Shown here in pieces: positions 21,901 to 34,600 of a stretch of DNA of 64,000 bases (position 1 is the first letter of the stretch; each line of letters starts with the position of its first letter). The DNA lies in NCBI GenBank assembly GCA_032164245.1, contig JAVMKO010000001.1, positions 163,795,434 through 163,859,433 of the forward strand. The letters are read 5' to 3'. The notes under the pieces were generated by a model. The model was not told the origin of the DNA, did not search any database, and saw only the letters and a list, made by a program, of their open reading frames with translations. This stretch comes from Sternotherus odoratus. Lineage: Eukaryota; Chordata; Testudines; Kinosternidae. Position numbers and translations under genes: made by a program.

Positions 21901-23240
21901 TCAGAGGACACTGCTTTTCAACAATCCAGATTGTACCTTGTCACACCCTAATTGCTTGAACCAGAGCACCTCCTTCATTGCAAATTAACTGAGGAGACAA
22001 ATTCAAATCCCTGAACCCCATTAGGCAGAGGAGGGAACTAAACCTGGGTCACCCACATGCTGAAAATCAAAATGGAATATTTCAGATTGGGTCAAAACTA
22101 AACATTTTGTTTCGATATCACCAAAACATTTTCGGAGGTTTCCCTTTTGGTTTGGTTGAAGCTAGTTGGTGAACTGAACATGGATATGGGAATAGTTTTG
22201 GGTTAAATGAAAGAGTGTTGGGTGGGTTTTTTTTGGTGAATAAGCTATTTGCTGAAAAAAATTGCCAAGCTCTAATTTAGACGGGGCAGGACAGGGCCCT
22301 GTTCTGTTATACAAAGATAATACATGGCAGTCGCATTTGTGCAAACCCATAAAAGTCTGTACATAGGAAAGTAGGATTTAGCAAAGAAAAGTTGTTCTCT
22401 TCAGTTACTAATTAAATTCCAAGTACCCTGTTATGGCATCGCCTATAAGACTACAGAACCACTGTTTACCAAGGGATTGTCAAGGTGAATTATTAATAAT
22501 TATTATTATTACTATTTATTATTAGAGAAAAGCATCACAAAAGAGTCAAGACTGGCCTATGAAAACTGATCGAGGATGAACACTTGTTATGTGGGAATTC
22601 CCATCTAATCTGACATTGCCCAGAGATTTAGCACAAATTAAAAATACTTTGAAGATAAAAAGGGGAAGAAAGTTTATAACGAGTGCATAAAATCCAAATA
22701 TTATGGGCCAAATCCTCACTTGGTGTAAATCGGTGTACTTCCACTAATGTCAGGGGAATTAAGTCTGCTTACATCAGGTGACAATACTTGAAAGAAAGGT
22801 GAAGAAATCATGTTGAGGAAAATTATGAAATAACCTACCCATAGAGAAAGTTGCTATTTAATTCCATCATACAGTGGTTGATTTATGCCCTAAAGTGTTT
22901 TGGTTTATCTCTTACATATTTTTTATCCAGTCTAGTAACTCTGGATGTCATAAATATCATTATCAGTGTTAGATACTTTTTGGATTCCTAAGCTCTTGGC
23001 CTCAGTGATAGTTTGTAGCGATTGTGCTGTTTTTTTAAAGTCATTTTGTCATTAAAATTCCTCTTATCAATACTGGCTTGCCTTTCAGTTTCACTTAATG
23101 TCTTCTTGTCCTCTTATGAACATGGACACTTATTTAACCTCCCTGTTCTAGAACATTGGTTACTTTGCATACCTATGTCAATATCTTAGTTGTTCAGTCA
23201 CTTCTTTTCATCTAGGATGGAAGTTAATTGTTTTCATTAC
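18955..23240. repeat. Right arm of the large imperfect palindrome
   Basis: Reverse complement of 13678-18505 in consistent order (anchors listed there). Homology is interrupted at 20743-21280, where about 540 bp replace the roughly 1 kb between 15860 and 16885 of the left arm. It is also interrupted at about 21700-21960, a private stretch. A local 31-bp tandem duplication ('gaaatatagcact...gaagaatta') lies at 19120-19178 in this arm only. The right edge fades at about 23240, next to a Penelope-like fragment. Confidence 0.92.
20387..20575 (+). mobile_element. tRNA-derived SINE with CR1-like tail (cryptodire type)
   Basis: The 5' part 20394-20460 is tRNA-like: 'gggatagctcagtgg' carries the A box, and 'ggttgtgagtttaatcc' is a changed B box. 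It is followed by 'ggggattgg'-type linker and the tail 'ggtcctgctttgagcagggg' to 'attctatgattctat'. This architecture (Pol III promoter plus CR1/LINE 3' tail) is that of the turtle tRNA-SINE. It interrupts the mirror sequence of 17055-17075, which shows the empty site as 'gcaagtgctaat'. No strong target duplication is visible. Confidence 0.88.
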
Positions 23241-23359
23241 CAGTTTCTGGACCACTTGAATGTCTCCTATACATTTTTTGAGTGTGAGTGGAATTGAACT
23301 CTATAGTCCAAGAGTGGGAACTATCTACTTGTATAATGGCATAATATATATTATTATCT

Positions 23360-23975
23360 AGCCCTTTCTGAAGCAAGCTCCCTACAGACCAGGACACACT
23401 ACTTGTGGTATATTCTGTTCAGTGCCTGTAAATGCCCTAATAGCTCACATGTGGGTGAAACCAGACAATCACTATGCTCTCAGATTAACTCACACAAAAT
23501 AATGATAGAAGATAAACACCCCATATCTCCTCTGGGTGAATAGTTTTCACAAAGTGATCAGTCTATATCTGACCTCTCAGTTCTCATCCTCAAAGGAAAC
23601 CTGCAGAATACCTTCAAAAGATTAGTTTAAATTCATAACTTTGCTAAACACTAAACATCCATGTATTAGATAGACACTGGACTTACAGCTTTTAACAACA
23701 ATCTATAACCCACTATCTGCCCCCTACCCTCCAGCTTCACCTTGAATGGTCACTTAAAATATGTGTTAACTGCTTATGCTAGACAATCTATTAAACCTTG
23801 TATTTATCTGTGACACTGTGAGTACATTTATCAGACCTAAAGAAGAGCTCTGTGTAAGCTCAAAAGCTGGTCTCTCACCAACATAAGTTGCTCTAATAAA
23901 ACCTATGACCTCCCCTACCTTGTCTCTGTAATATCCTGGGACCAACACAGCTACAACGACACAGCAAACAGACAA
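23360..23975 (+). mobile_element. Penelope-like retroelement 3' fragment
   Basis: The region from about 23700 matches the remembered turtle Penelope-like 3' end: 'cttgaatggtcacttaaaat', 'ttatctgtgacactgtgagt', then 'agaagagctctgtgtaagct', 'ctctaataaaacctatgacc' and 'cctgggaccaacacagctac'. The upstream 23360-23700 is more diverged and assigned with less certainty. At 23837-23865 lies a decayed hammerhead-like core (ctAaaga, stem gagctc/agctc, then aAAA), with two conserved G positions changed to A. No coding remains. It lies directly outside the palindrome's right arm. Confidence 0.62.
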
Positions 23976-24980
23976 GCATTTGGCATTTTGGGACTTCTCA
24001 GAAGCTGCTGCTATTCAATCTCTTTTGTTGGTGAAGAATGTTCATAGAGTTAAACCAGTTTTTGTGTTCTGATTTACAGCTTCACCCGAAAACAGCACAG
24101 AGTAAGTATAATCGGCTAGTGGCAAATAAAAATGGATTTGCAATATATGAAGTGTCTTCAGAGGTAGACAGGGGGAAAGAGTCTAATATGCTGACATCTG
24201 GGCCCAGTGTCTCCTACCACATCAAAGTCTTCACCTCACACTATCTGTATGGACTTACATGGACTTCTCAATTCAGCAATTGCTTTGCTGTTGCTGCTAC
24301 TCAAGAGCACACAATGTCCCTATTATGTTATTTGAAGAGATAGGATAATTATCTCAACTGCCAGGTGCTAACAGTATGTTTTCCTATGCCCAATTATGGT
24401 GCGGTAAAACGGTCAAAGTTGTTTAAAGGCTTTTGATATTGGGCTGCCAGAGTGTTTTCAAAAATCTTTGCATTGAGACCCCAATTCAGCAAAGCATTTA
24501 AGCATCTGCTTAACTCCAAGGACATGAATAGCTTGATTGAAGTCAACAGGTTGTGACACTGTCTTCAGTGTCACTTACTACATAAGTGCTTTGCTGAATA
24601 TGGATCAAAGTGTACTGAACGTGGCACTGTTGATAGAAGAATTTGTCTACATTTTCCCCTCTCAGAATTGTCAAGACCAGATGGATTGACTAGAAACTAG
24701 TTTATCAAAATTATCACATCAACCTCATTCATGCAGATAAGCATGATAAAGAGCCGTCTGAAAGTCAATGGAAAGAACCTTTGACTTCAATGGACTTTTA
24801 GATCAGGTCCTAAGCGAGGGAAGGACAAACTGGTTCAGAGAGAGTAAGAACTGGCTGCCGCCATGGTGTTCTCAACTGACTAGTGGGGTGCTGCCTTGTG
24901 GCTGCATCTGGGGAATAGTTCTGCTCAATCTGACACCCCTACCGATGACCCTCTCGTGCTGCAGGAGTTGCAGTACTTCT
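23976..24980. other. Unique sequence
   Basis: A 101-codon frame at 24038-24343 has no recognisable domain and no splice or promoter context. No repeat recognised. Confidence 0.4.
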
Positions 24981-25556
24981 TCTTTGTGACTTGGGGTACT
25001 CCCTCTGAATGGGTTGGCCCTCTGGCCAAGTCACTACAGTTTTCTCCTTCCGCAGTATCAAAGTCTCATGGGACTCGTTGATGGGTATCGTTCCTGACAG
25101 TCCTCCAATTCAAGGCTATGCCACTTCCTCAGTGACTGTTAGGGGAACCAGGGCCCACCCAGTACTCCAGGTTCCAGGCCAGGGAAATCAGCAGCCAAGA
25201 TTTGCATCATTGCAAACCTTGTTGCCATATCACTGGGCTGTCTCCTACCACACCTGTATAAGACTTCCATGCCACCATCCCCTGGGTAAATCTTTCCTTC
25301 AGGGTCAGGAACCCTGTGCTTCTATTCTCTCCTTGGGTTTTCTCCTTTCCCTCTCTGAGCCCAGAGAATGACTGCAGGTTTCCACACTGCAGCCACTTTC
25401 TTCTCTCACTTCCTGGCCTTACACCAGCCCTGTCTGCTCCTACCCATGTGGGCTCCATCCTTAGTCAATGCTTGCCTAACTCTCCCTCAGGTGTGGCCTG
25501 TCAATATGTTTAATCCCTCATGAGCCACACTGGAGGTTTTTAAGAGCAGATTAGAC
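24981..25556. repeat. Probable LTR-like repeat followed by a CR1 scrap
   Basis: 24985-25510 ('ggggtactccctctgaatgg', 'ctcatgggactcgttgatgg', 'ctatgccacttcctcagtga') is a sequence type I recall as repeated in turtles and resembling an LTR or leader, but I cannot fix its ends. 25527-25556 ('ctggaggtttttaagagcag') is a CR1 3' scrap. Pyrimidine-rich open frames here are not coding. Confidence 0.4.
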
Positions 25557-25735
25557 CAGGGGTTCCCAAACCTGTTCCGTGGCTTGGCCAGGTGAAGCCC
25601 CTGACTGGCTGCAAAATGTTTTGTTTACCCGAGTAGCCGTAGGTTTGGCCACTCACAGCTCCCACTGGCCGCGGTTCACCATTGCCGGCTAATGGGAGCT
25701 GTAGGAGGCGGTGCGGGCCAGGCCCATCGCTTCCT
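25557..25735 (+). mobile_element. hAT-like MITE, 5' part only
   Basis: It starts 'caggggttcccaaacct', a standard hAT end. The following 'cccactggccgcggttcacc' and 'ggctaatgggagctg' are shared with 2683-2812. The right end with its inverted repeat is missing. Confidence 0.65.
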
Positions 25736-25739
25736 ACAT

Positions 25740-28700
25740 CCAATTCAGCAAAAGCATCTCTTCCTCATCCTGGAGGCAGGTGGAGGTCATAAGGTTCTGG
25801 GCATCCTGAGAACCATCACATGGCCATTCATTTCTTCTCTGTCAAGACCACTCAGCTGATCAGTCAGATCAGCTTTAGGGCCCCTTTATGCCACCAAGGC
25901 TCTGCTCTTACTTTCTTTCCACTCTTTTCCTCTACTGCAATATCTCTTAATAGACTGAAGCTCTGCCAATACCAGATATACAGGAACATTCATAATACTT
26001 AGGATTATCAGATGAATTAACCTTATTGTGCATTGTCTAATAAACTTGTGATCTTGTGGTCTCAGGCCAAATTCACCCCTAGTATGACTTCAGGAGGCAC
26101 AGCACAGGCAAATCTGATCTATCATTGTCACCTATAGACCTGATATATAGATCAACATATCTGTCACAGATCAACAAAATCCAGAAATTCATATTTACTG
26201 AATTTCAGTGAGGTGAAGATCCTGCACATGCCATTTCTACTGGCTGACAAGGTATCAGTGACTGATCTAGCAGTTTCTGCAGGTGCTGCATGCTAAATCT
26301 CAGGATGTAATTGCTTCTAAAAGATGCCATATAATTTAAGAAGGGCTACGGTGCTGAATTACTGGGGGGGAAAAGCTTGTTTAAATACACTGAGATCCCT
26401 CTGAAATGACAACAAACTGTGGAACTACGGCAGCTGGTGGCTTGTCATGCCAACAAAAACAAGCTGAGTGACTGCACACTAATGTTTTTAAACTCTAATT
26501 GCTCCAATGTCTGCAACAGTGGAAGGATCAGGGCTAGATTAGATTGTGGAAGGATTAACTTTTGTCCTAGTTCTCAAACATTTTACTATTGGATTCAAAA
26601 CAAAAAAACACCAGCTTTGTTTGACTGGCCCACTATTTCTGAAACAGGAGACCAACTCTGAAGTCAGGCTCTCTGTATTCATTTTATAATGTTGAAAGAA
26701 AACATTAAGTTAGAAACAGAGGTAGAGGTTATTCAGTCTCCAATACAGAAAAGATTTAAGTCCATGCTTATGTTATTTCTATTCAGGACAGCACTTAAAG
26801 TTATGCTCGACTTCAGAGGGACTTCAGGACATTTCTCAAGTATGTATTTAATAGGGATACCTTCTTGATTTGGGACCTCAGTGATTTTTGCCCTTCTTCT
26901 GTTCTTGAGTTATCTGTGAATGTGTTTCAGTATTTACAAAAATGTTTGAACATTTTGTATATCAATCCTCAGCTCCTGGAGTTTTCTAAACTTAAAATCC
27001 ATATAGTCCATTAAATAAAACCCAAGACAACCTTCTTATTATTTGTAAACTATTTGCTTCACTACACCTTTTACTCTTTGTTATTTGTGGTTAATTGCAG
27101 GAGTCACATACTGGCATTTCTGCTTTCTCATTAATGAACTGGCACTTTTATAAACTGGAGGAAGAACATCAGAGATTTCAGCATGGCCAGGTGAACATTT
27201 CTAGCACAAACCCATTTACTTAGGTGAGTAAGACTTTTTTGTGTGTGTGAAAACAAGATCTTGAGTTCAGACAAATGTTAGCAGAAAATAGAATGGGTTA
27301 CTGACATGGCTGAAGAGAATAAGTCATTTTATTCAAATGAATATTTATTCAATTTTTTTGCAATATTCACCTACTTCTACATGTGTAGAAAGCAGGCAGG
27401 ATTTGATCCACATTACAGAACACTCAATAGATATAATATACTTAGCACAAGTAATTTTTATTCTACTTTACACAATAGTAAGTGGTAAAAACTGGGAAGT
27501 AATTAATTGAAAAACATATTCTAGCACTGTTATCTTATTGGGTTTTAACTTCATCAGTGTACTTCCTAATCATTAAAACTACAGAATGCTCAACATTTAC
27601 ATTACTGGCCTCTGAATAATATATTTCTATAGTGTGACCATTTATTTACAAATCATTTTCAGAAAATGTCTACTGTCAAAGCATTGTCTTTATTTAAAAG
27701 AAAACACTTATGTGTGATCTCAGGACATGATCATTGAAATCACCAGAAGAGCAGCATTGACTTCTATTGCTGCTAACTACATGAATTGGTGGAAGTAGGC
27801 AAGAGAGGAGAGTCTAGAGAGAGGGGGCACTGGAGTATAGAAAGAAGGGAGAGTTTTATATCCAAAGAGGTATGAAAATAATAGAGACTTTTTGAAACCA
27901 CCAGGAATTAAAAATCCTATAGGATTTATCTAATCTCCCATGGACCAATTTCAAATTCTAGTGAGAATCTGTGGCTCCTATGAAATCATACTATGGTACA
28001 CTCTGAAACATCACATCAGAGCACGATCCGACATCTAACACGATACAGTACATACTTTTTGAACTTACTAATGGGGTAGCTTCATAAAGTGGCCGGAATC
28101 TAGAACTACTTCTTTGTAAATCTCTTTTTAAAAGGGGCCAGTTGCCCTTGTCACTGCAAACTAAAAATGTATGATAAATCTTACATTAGATACAATTTTC
28201 CTTAGAAGGGAGAAAAGACGATTTTTCCCACAGGAAAAGGAAGATATGAAATATTTTGCTTCCTACTAGAATGCAAACAAGTGAGCTGCAGACATAGGGC
28301 CAGATCCTTGACCTTGAGATGGCCCTTTGATGCTACACAGGGTCATGTAAAGGGTTTGTGAATGAAACTGGGTTATCTAATTTATGGGGGAGTCTCTGGG
28401 TTCTTTAGGACTACAGTAGACAGCTCCATGCCACCCAGTTGCAGCCCCTGATGTAGCAGCTAGTGACACACATCAAAGATAAGAGTAAAAATAAATTGAC
28501 TTACCTTTCTCACATCAATGCCTCAGTTACTCTACTTTTCAGTATCTCTTCGAGCCTTTAATAATTTACCTCTGCCAGGAGTGTCTACCTCTTCATCAAG
28601 CTTCTCCACATACTTTCACGGCCTCACTGCTCTTTATACAGTCCTGGCTGCCACCATGCTTTCAGCAGCCTACAATTCCCAAGGTCCTTCAGGAAACTAC

Positions 28701-28925
28701 ATTTTCCAGAATGGAAACAAGTTCCAGTTCCAGTGACAGGTGAGCTGTCAGTATCTGATCTTGAAGGGACCGCACATTCTGTTATAATAAGGTGTGGTGG
28801 TAAAGGACTTAAAATCTGATGAAAAAAGAGCAGAAAAAGATGACCTTTTCACCTGAAAAAGAGAAGAGTAAGAAAGAATGTCACTAGCATATTTACAGGC
28901 AACAGAAGGCATAGTGAAAAATGAT
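25740..28925. other. Unique AT-rich sequence
   Basis: No repeat family, RNA gene or exon could be recognised. All frames are short (80 codons or fewer) and lack domains. Confidence 0.4.
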
Positions 28926-29660
28926 TAGTCCTTTTAAAACTCCTCTCTTTTTATTATTCAAATTAATAGCAAGTAAATTAGAAAGAAATATAAGGAAATC
29001 CATCTTCACCTAGCATGTAACAAACCTATGGAATTCACTGCCATAGTAAAGTCAAATGTCATGGCTGGACTTTTAAAATGGTTGGATAATTTTATTTACC
29101 AAGTAATATTTGTAGTTTTCCATGCTAAAGTAAAGGTAGTCAGATCTCATGATTCATGACTGCAGGATGATCACTGCAGGAATCAGGAAGCAAATTTCCC
29201 CTTGAGATACAGCATTCCCCATGTGTCTAGGTGCTTTCTGGAGTGGAGAGATAGGGAGTCATCATCTGCTGTAGCATCAGATATCAGTCACCCTCAGAGG
29301 CAGAATTCTGGATTTGATGGACCAATAGTTTAATCCAGGGGTTGGCAACCTTTCAGAAGTGTTGTGCCGAGTCTTCATGTATTCACTCTAATTTAAGGTT
29401 TCACCTGCCAGTAATACATTTTAATGTTTTTAAAAGTTTCTATAAGTCTATAATATAGAACTAAACTATTATTGTATGTAAAGTGAATAAGTTTTTTAAA
29501 TGTTTAAGATGCTTCTTTTAAAATTAAATTAAAATGCAGAGCCCCTTGGACCGGTGGCCAGGACCCAGGCAGTGTGAGTGCCACTGAAAATCAGCTTGTG
29601 TGCTGCCTGTGGCATGCATTCCATAGGTTGTCTAGCCCTGGCTTAATCCATTACAGAAAA
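28926..29660 (+). mobile_element. CR1/L3 3' end, split by a hAT MITE
   Basis: 28985-29327 follows the 3' end of CR1: 'aacctatggaattcactgcc', 'catgattcatgactgcagga' and 'ggatttgatggaccaatag'. After the inserted hAT element (29336-29640) the CR1 tail resumes at 29641 with 'gcttaatccattacag', the diverged 'gtctaatccagtatgg' end. No open frame. Confidence 0.62.
29336..29640. mobile_element. hAT MITE with 8-bp target duplication
   Basis: It begins 'caggggttggcaacctttc' and ends 'aggttgtctagccctg', imperfect inverted repeats. Flanks 29328-29335 'gtttaatc' and 29641-29648 'gcttaatc' match in 7 of 8 positions. It is 305 bp with an AT-rich middle and no transposase. Confidence 0.88.
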
Positions 29661-30042
29661 TTCTGTGTCACTGACCATTCATTTGCATACATAAAAAACA
29701 TCCATAGAGTGACACCAATCCATAGCATTTTCATAAGTTCCAAGTTTAGCATTTGGATCACTGATTTAACTAACACTTGGGTAAAATCACATGTAATTAG
29801 ACAGCTCCCTAGTGGCTGCATAGCTGTGGATGTTGGAGAAGATATGATTTCCCAAGCGAAGATCAGCACTAATCAAATCTCAAATTTCCCTCCTGATCTG
29901 CTTTCCCTGGTGCTATCACGCAGCTTAACTTTTTGTCATATTTCACTTCTGTTCATATCACACCCCTTCAGAGGGCTCTTCCAACACAATTATGGAAGTC
30001 ATGTGGCTCCAGAATGCCACCATTTTTGGAAGATGAAAGCAT

Positions 30043-30721
30043 GGGCGTGGTTACACTTACAGCTTTATAGCGGTTTTGGTTATACCTGTCCTCGTATACA
30101 GCTATAGAAATAGCGCTATAGCGTGTCCACACTGAGACCCGCCAGCGGTATAGTGTGGCCACATTTGCAGCACTTGCAGCGGCACAGGGAGTTGTGCATT
30201 ATGGGAAGCTATCCCAGCATTCAGCTGGGTGCAATGTGCTTTTCAAATGAGGGGGGTGAGGGGAAACGTGTTGTGTGTATGTGGGGAGAGAGAGAGCGAG
30301 GGGATTTTCATCCTTCAGAGAGCTGTTCAGCAAGCCTGCTAGTCTTTTCTGTCACACAGCTACCTCCATAAACATTTGCATTGCTTATCTGCCGAGTTAA
30401 GAGAGAAACTCTGAAAACGTACTTCCGCATTTCTCCAGCCGAGTTCAAAACAAAGGGAAGAGACGTCAATTGCCTTAAATGGCTTGGGGCGTCTCCAGAG
30501 ATCACTTAAAAGGCTTGAAGTGTTAATACCCATTCACACTGGAGATAATACGGAACAGTCAATAAGCAATAGCTGTTAATCCTCGGGGAAGGGAGGATTA
30601 CCAGGACTGGTATAACTGTGGGTTTATAGTGCTCTATGTGCCTTGCCAGTGTGGATGGGTAGGGAGTTATAGAGATCCTGGAGGCTTTATAGTGCTATAA
30701 AGTGCCAGTGTAACCAAGGCC
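30043..30721. mobile_element. Harbinger-like MITE, about 680 bp
   Basis: Inverted ends are 'gtggttacacttacagc...' and '...gccagtgtaaccaaggcc'. A second inverted pair just inside ('gctttatagcg' versus 'gctttatagtgc') supports the boundaries. The interior has 'gcattatgggaagctatccc', commonly seen in turtle MITEs. The target duplication is not clear. Confidence 0.65.
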
Positions 30722-31129
30722 TATATCTCAATTAGGTATGAAAGCTGCTGTCTACCACATTTAGGAAGCCAAATTTCAGAGGCATGCTGTGTAAATCCAA
30801 TAATACCACCGGGCCCTTAGTATGCAGGAGATTAAACACTGATCAGGGACCTGTTTTGTAAAGGCCTATGAACATATAGTAAAGTCCTCAACTGTGGAAA
30901 CTACACACCACATAAAACAATTTCTAAATATTAGCAACAACCTTACTGTATTTTTAGGTTTAATTTTTCAGATATGGAATCTGCCACTAAATTTAACTTA
31001 GACTCAGTATATCATATTTTTATTTAGAAGATCTCTTGCAACAGGCAAATATTAAATGTGGGGAGATGAGCAAGTTAACTTTTCTGTTGAAAGTATAGAT
31101 TAAATCTGAGTTCGGATGACGATTGTTGT

Positions 31130-31600
31130 TAGTAGAACTGGTCAGAAAAATTCCAATGAAACTTTTTTTGGTTGGAATTTGCCAGTTCATTGAAATTTAA
31201 AAATTTCACAGATATGATTTGATTTTGACAAAGATCTTCCAGAAGCTTCTGGCTTCCTGCCAGATCACCAGGAAGGCTGCTGGGGAGCCTAGGTCTTGCA
31301 GGATCAGTGGCTCCAAGATAGCCTACCAGACAGACTTGCCTGTGAGTTGGGTATATCAGCACTTCTAATGTCTGCAACTTTTATTTCAACTTTGTAAAAT
31401 GTCATATTATAGTGCAAAATATAACAAAATATCAAACATTGAAATGAAAAATTGTTTCAAAACGAAAACACATTTTATTCTGAAAATGTCAAAACAGGAC
31501 ATTTCAACATCATGTTTTTTTTATCTTTTCTTTGGTCTTAAATGAAATTTTGGAGAAATCAGCATGGTTGCACAAAATGTTTTGATTTCAATGGAATTGC
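31130..31600. repeat. Copy of the AT-rich 'gaaatgtttt' repeat family
   Basis: It starts 'tagaactggtcagaaaaatt' and contains runs such as 'gaaacacattttattctgaaaatg'. It belongs with 14800-16076, 44370-44640 and 62520-62797. An insert-like block at 31245-31375 is different. Edges are approximate. Confidence 0.4.
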
Positions 31601-34600
31601 GTTTTCCAACAGCAAATGGTTCTGTCAAAGTTTTTCCAGTCAGCTGTAATTATTATATTACTGAGGTGTACATTGCTGTAGTACATACAGTTCCTAAATA
31701 TTGTCCATCTTCTGTTGTAATAATTTCCATTGAAGAAAATTCATATGCAACGTATTTGAAAATATACATAATTATCAGTGATTTTAAGGGTGACTTTACA
31801 TGGGTAACATCTGATGATGGTTCTTCACTTCCTGTTATCTCTACCTGTTCTCAGTGTTTTCTTTAGCATTCAGTAGATGCATAAGGAACAGCTGGTTCAT
31901 GATCATTAATTTGCAAAACATCGTGAACTGATTTTTGGGATCTGCACCTAGCCAGGTTTAGCAATTGTATAACAAATATGTATTATTCTAGAAAGAGTAG
32001 ACATAGAGGCGCCAGAAGTGAAACATTATCCCTTTCTGACAGTCTCAGACAAAGATCTTTATCTCAGAATGAGGTATGGGATATATTTTTGAGATCATGC
32101 CACATAATACCTCTGGTATTAAGTTAGCAAGTTAAAATAAAAAGAAACAAAATATTGTATGTATCCTGAGTTACCTTAGCCAAATATGGGCAGAAGACTT
32201 CCTAAAGAATTTATGGAACACATGAAATAACACCAACATTTATAGTGCCTGGTGGAATATCTGAAGCAATTGTAGCATTGATTTGATTAACCAAATTCTG
32301 CTGTCAGTTACTCCACTGTAATTTCAGAGTGACTCCACTGAAGATAAGGGAGTTACTGTGCATTTATACTGGTGTCACTGAAAGCATAATCTGGATTGCT
32401 AATTGTGCTAAAAATTTAAATTCAGATGCAACTCAAAGTGTAAGAGAGGACAAAAACGTAACTCTTCCACATAAAAGCAGTGGAGATAAATTTCCAAGGA
32501 CAGAGAACTGTCACATAGAGTATGCATTTCAAGGAGAGCTTCTTTGAGTTATAGCTCTCTTAGAAGGGAGAGTGTGCTATCCCGACTTTTGCCATCTAGC
32601 TTTCTCATTCTCCATAGCCATCTTCCAAGAAGATTTATCTTGGACTCACTTGCAGCTAATTACACTGCTCTGTCTCTGTATATCCGTGATCAGCTAGGAG
32701 GGGAAGTCACATGCACTTTGGTCTAACCTCTCTCGGAAGGTGCACCTCAAAGACATAGTTATGGAAGTCACTCATAGCAATATTTATTACAGAATTCCAT
32801 AATTGTATAGACCAACAAAAATAACTGATTGGCCCTATCAAATCTGAGAAGGGTGCTGTGCCTTTGAGGAATGGATGAGGGCAGCTCATAGATGAGTAAC
32901 TTATTTCAAGGAAGAGAAACTGAGCTCGAGCAAGGAGTTATTCCAGTTCTCTGGCTGCAACACTGCAGGATCTTCTTTGAAGATGCATAGGAACTGGCAC
33001 ACCATTAGTCACATGGACTTTCCCTCCCTTTGCAGTCCGTGAGGCAGAATAAGATCAGAATGTTATTGGCTGGTGCAGTGTGGCATCCAACTGGGTGCAA
33101 GGCGCAGAAAGCTGCTTTCATGCCTTTCCCATTGGCTAGTTGGTTTCCACATAGCAGAGGGTTCCAGCAGTAATCTGGCCTTAGCTTGCATTTAGTGAAT
33201 ATTTTATGAATGTTGTACTTGCAATGATGGAAGCAAAACAGATAAATTGGAGTTGGACTTGACTAAACATCTGTTCATCACCTTCTGTTCCACCCAGAAA
33301 ATCCTTTGATCCTTTTCTTGATGATCAGTTTGGTGTTTCCGGTGTTTTCATAAATCCAGTTCCAAGACATTCATTGGCAGAATGAAAATATACAAGCTCT
33401 AATTACATTGTGCTACAGAACATACTTTGGATATATCCAGCACCAGAACTGTTAACCCTAGACCAAACGCTCACTTTCTTTGGATACTCTTGCTACTGAT
33501 ATCTCTATTTGGAAAAAAAAATCTACCTTGGCATGTACAAATTTGAAAAAAGGTATTATTATTGTTGCCCTCGTTTCCCCATGAGAGGAAGGTACCTGTA
33601 GTGGAGCAGTACTGGGGAAAGACAAGAGGGACTGGGGAACTCTAGCCTGACAACTCCCCAGGCTGCAGGCTTTGGTGGAGGCCCATAAAGTACTGGGACA
33701 GCAGAGGTGTAGCTCGGGGATTGGCAAAGGTCCTAACCCCTTGCCAATGATGAGTGGCCATTAGACTGCAGTCTACCTCAGTGAATGGGGCCTAGATGAT
33801 GACTGGCAGTAGCCACTGAGGCAAGGTGGGTTTAGAGGGTTGGGGGATTCTCTGGGAAGGGAGACCCAGAGCATAGGGGTACTGCTGGGGAAGCACCCAA
33901 AGGTAAAGGGTACTGGGGTCTGGGAGGGACACAGGGCCAATGGCAAGTGAGACACCGGCTTGCAGAGGGTGTTCTAAAGGCTGGAAAGAGCTAATTCATG
34001 AGATGACCAGAGGGAGGTGCTGTGTCAGTGAGTCTTGCTTTGCAACATGCCCTTATTTACTTCTGTAATAATATAAATACTAATAGTGTAACCCAGGCTT
34101 GGATTGTTAATAGATGTCAATCTATGCAACCTTCAGACTCTGACCTGACAAAGCTATTATCATTCCCAAAATACCTTTAGATTGCTTTCTGATTTCAGTT
34201 TAACTAAACAAAATTACAGGTACAAAAGTTATGGAGTCAGACTACCATTCAACACAAAGTGGGGAAAATCTAAAGGGCTTGTTCATGATCTACTGCTAAT
34301 GCTGCCAAATCCAACCAAGGCAAATGTTTCCTTATTTCTGAGTTCCCCAGAGAGGACAGTGACAGACAGCTTATATACCTGGGGCATGGTCACAAAGTCC
34401 AAAACAAGGGCTGAAATTCCTGGAAATCATTGGAATTCAGAAAGAACAATAAAGTAGAACTAAAGATATTTGGTTCAAGATCTCTCAAGAGGCAAATAAA
34501 CACATCAAAATGGCTTGTGAATTAAATTGTCAAATTCAGTTAGAAAGAGCTAATTTAACCTCTAAATTAATCAGAATTCATGAGACTGGTCTTGCAAATG

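Noticed and set aside
13678..23240. One giant transposon with 4-kb terminal inverted repeats (Polinton/Maverick or foldback type)
   Set aside because: The interior is only about 450 bp, there are no capsid, polymerase or integrase frames, the arms contain assorted older repeats, and no target duplication is seen at the outer edges.
29574..30107. 177-codon plus-strand frame
   Set aside because: It starts inside a hAT element, passes through a CR1 tail and ends in a Harbinger-like MITE; it cannot be one gene.
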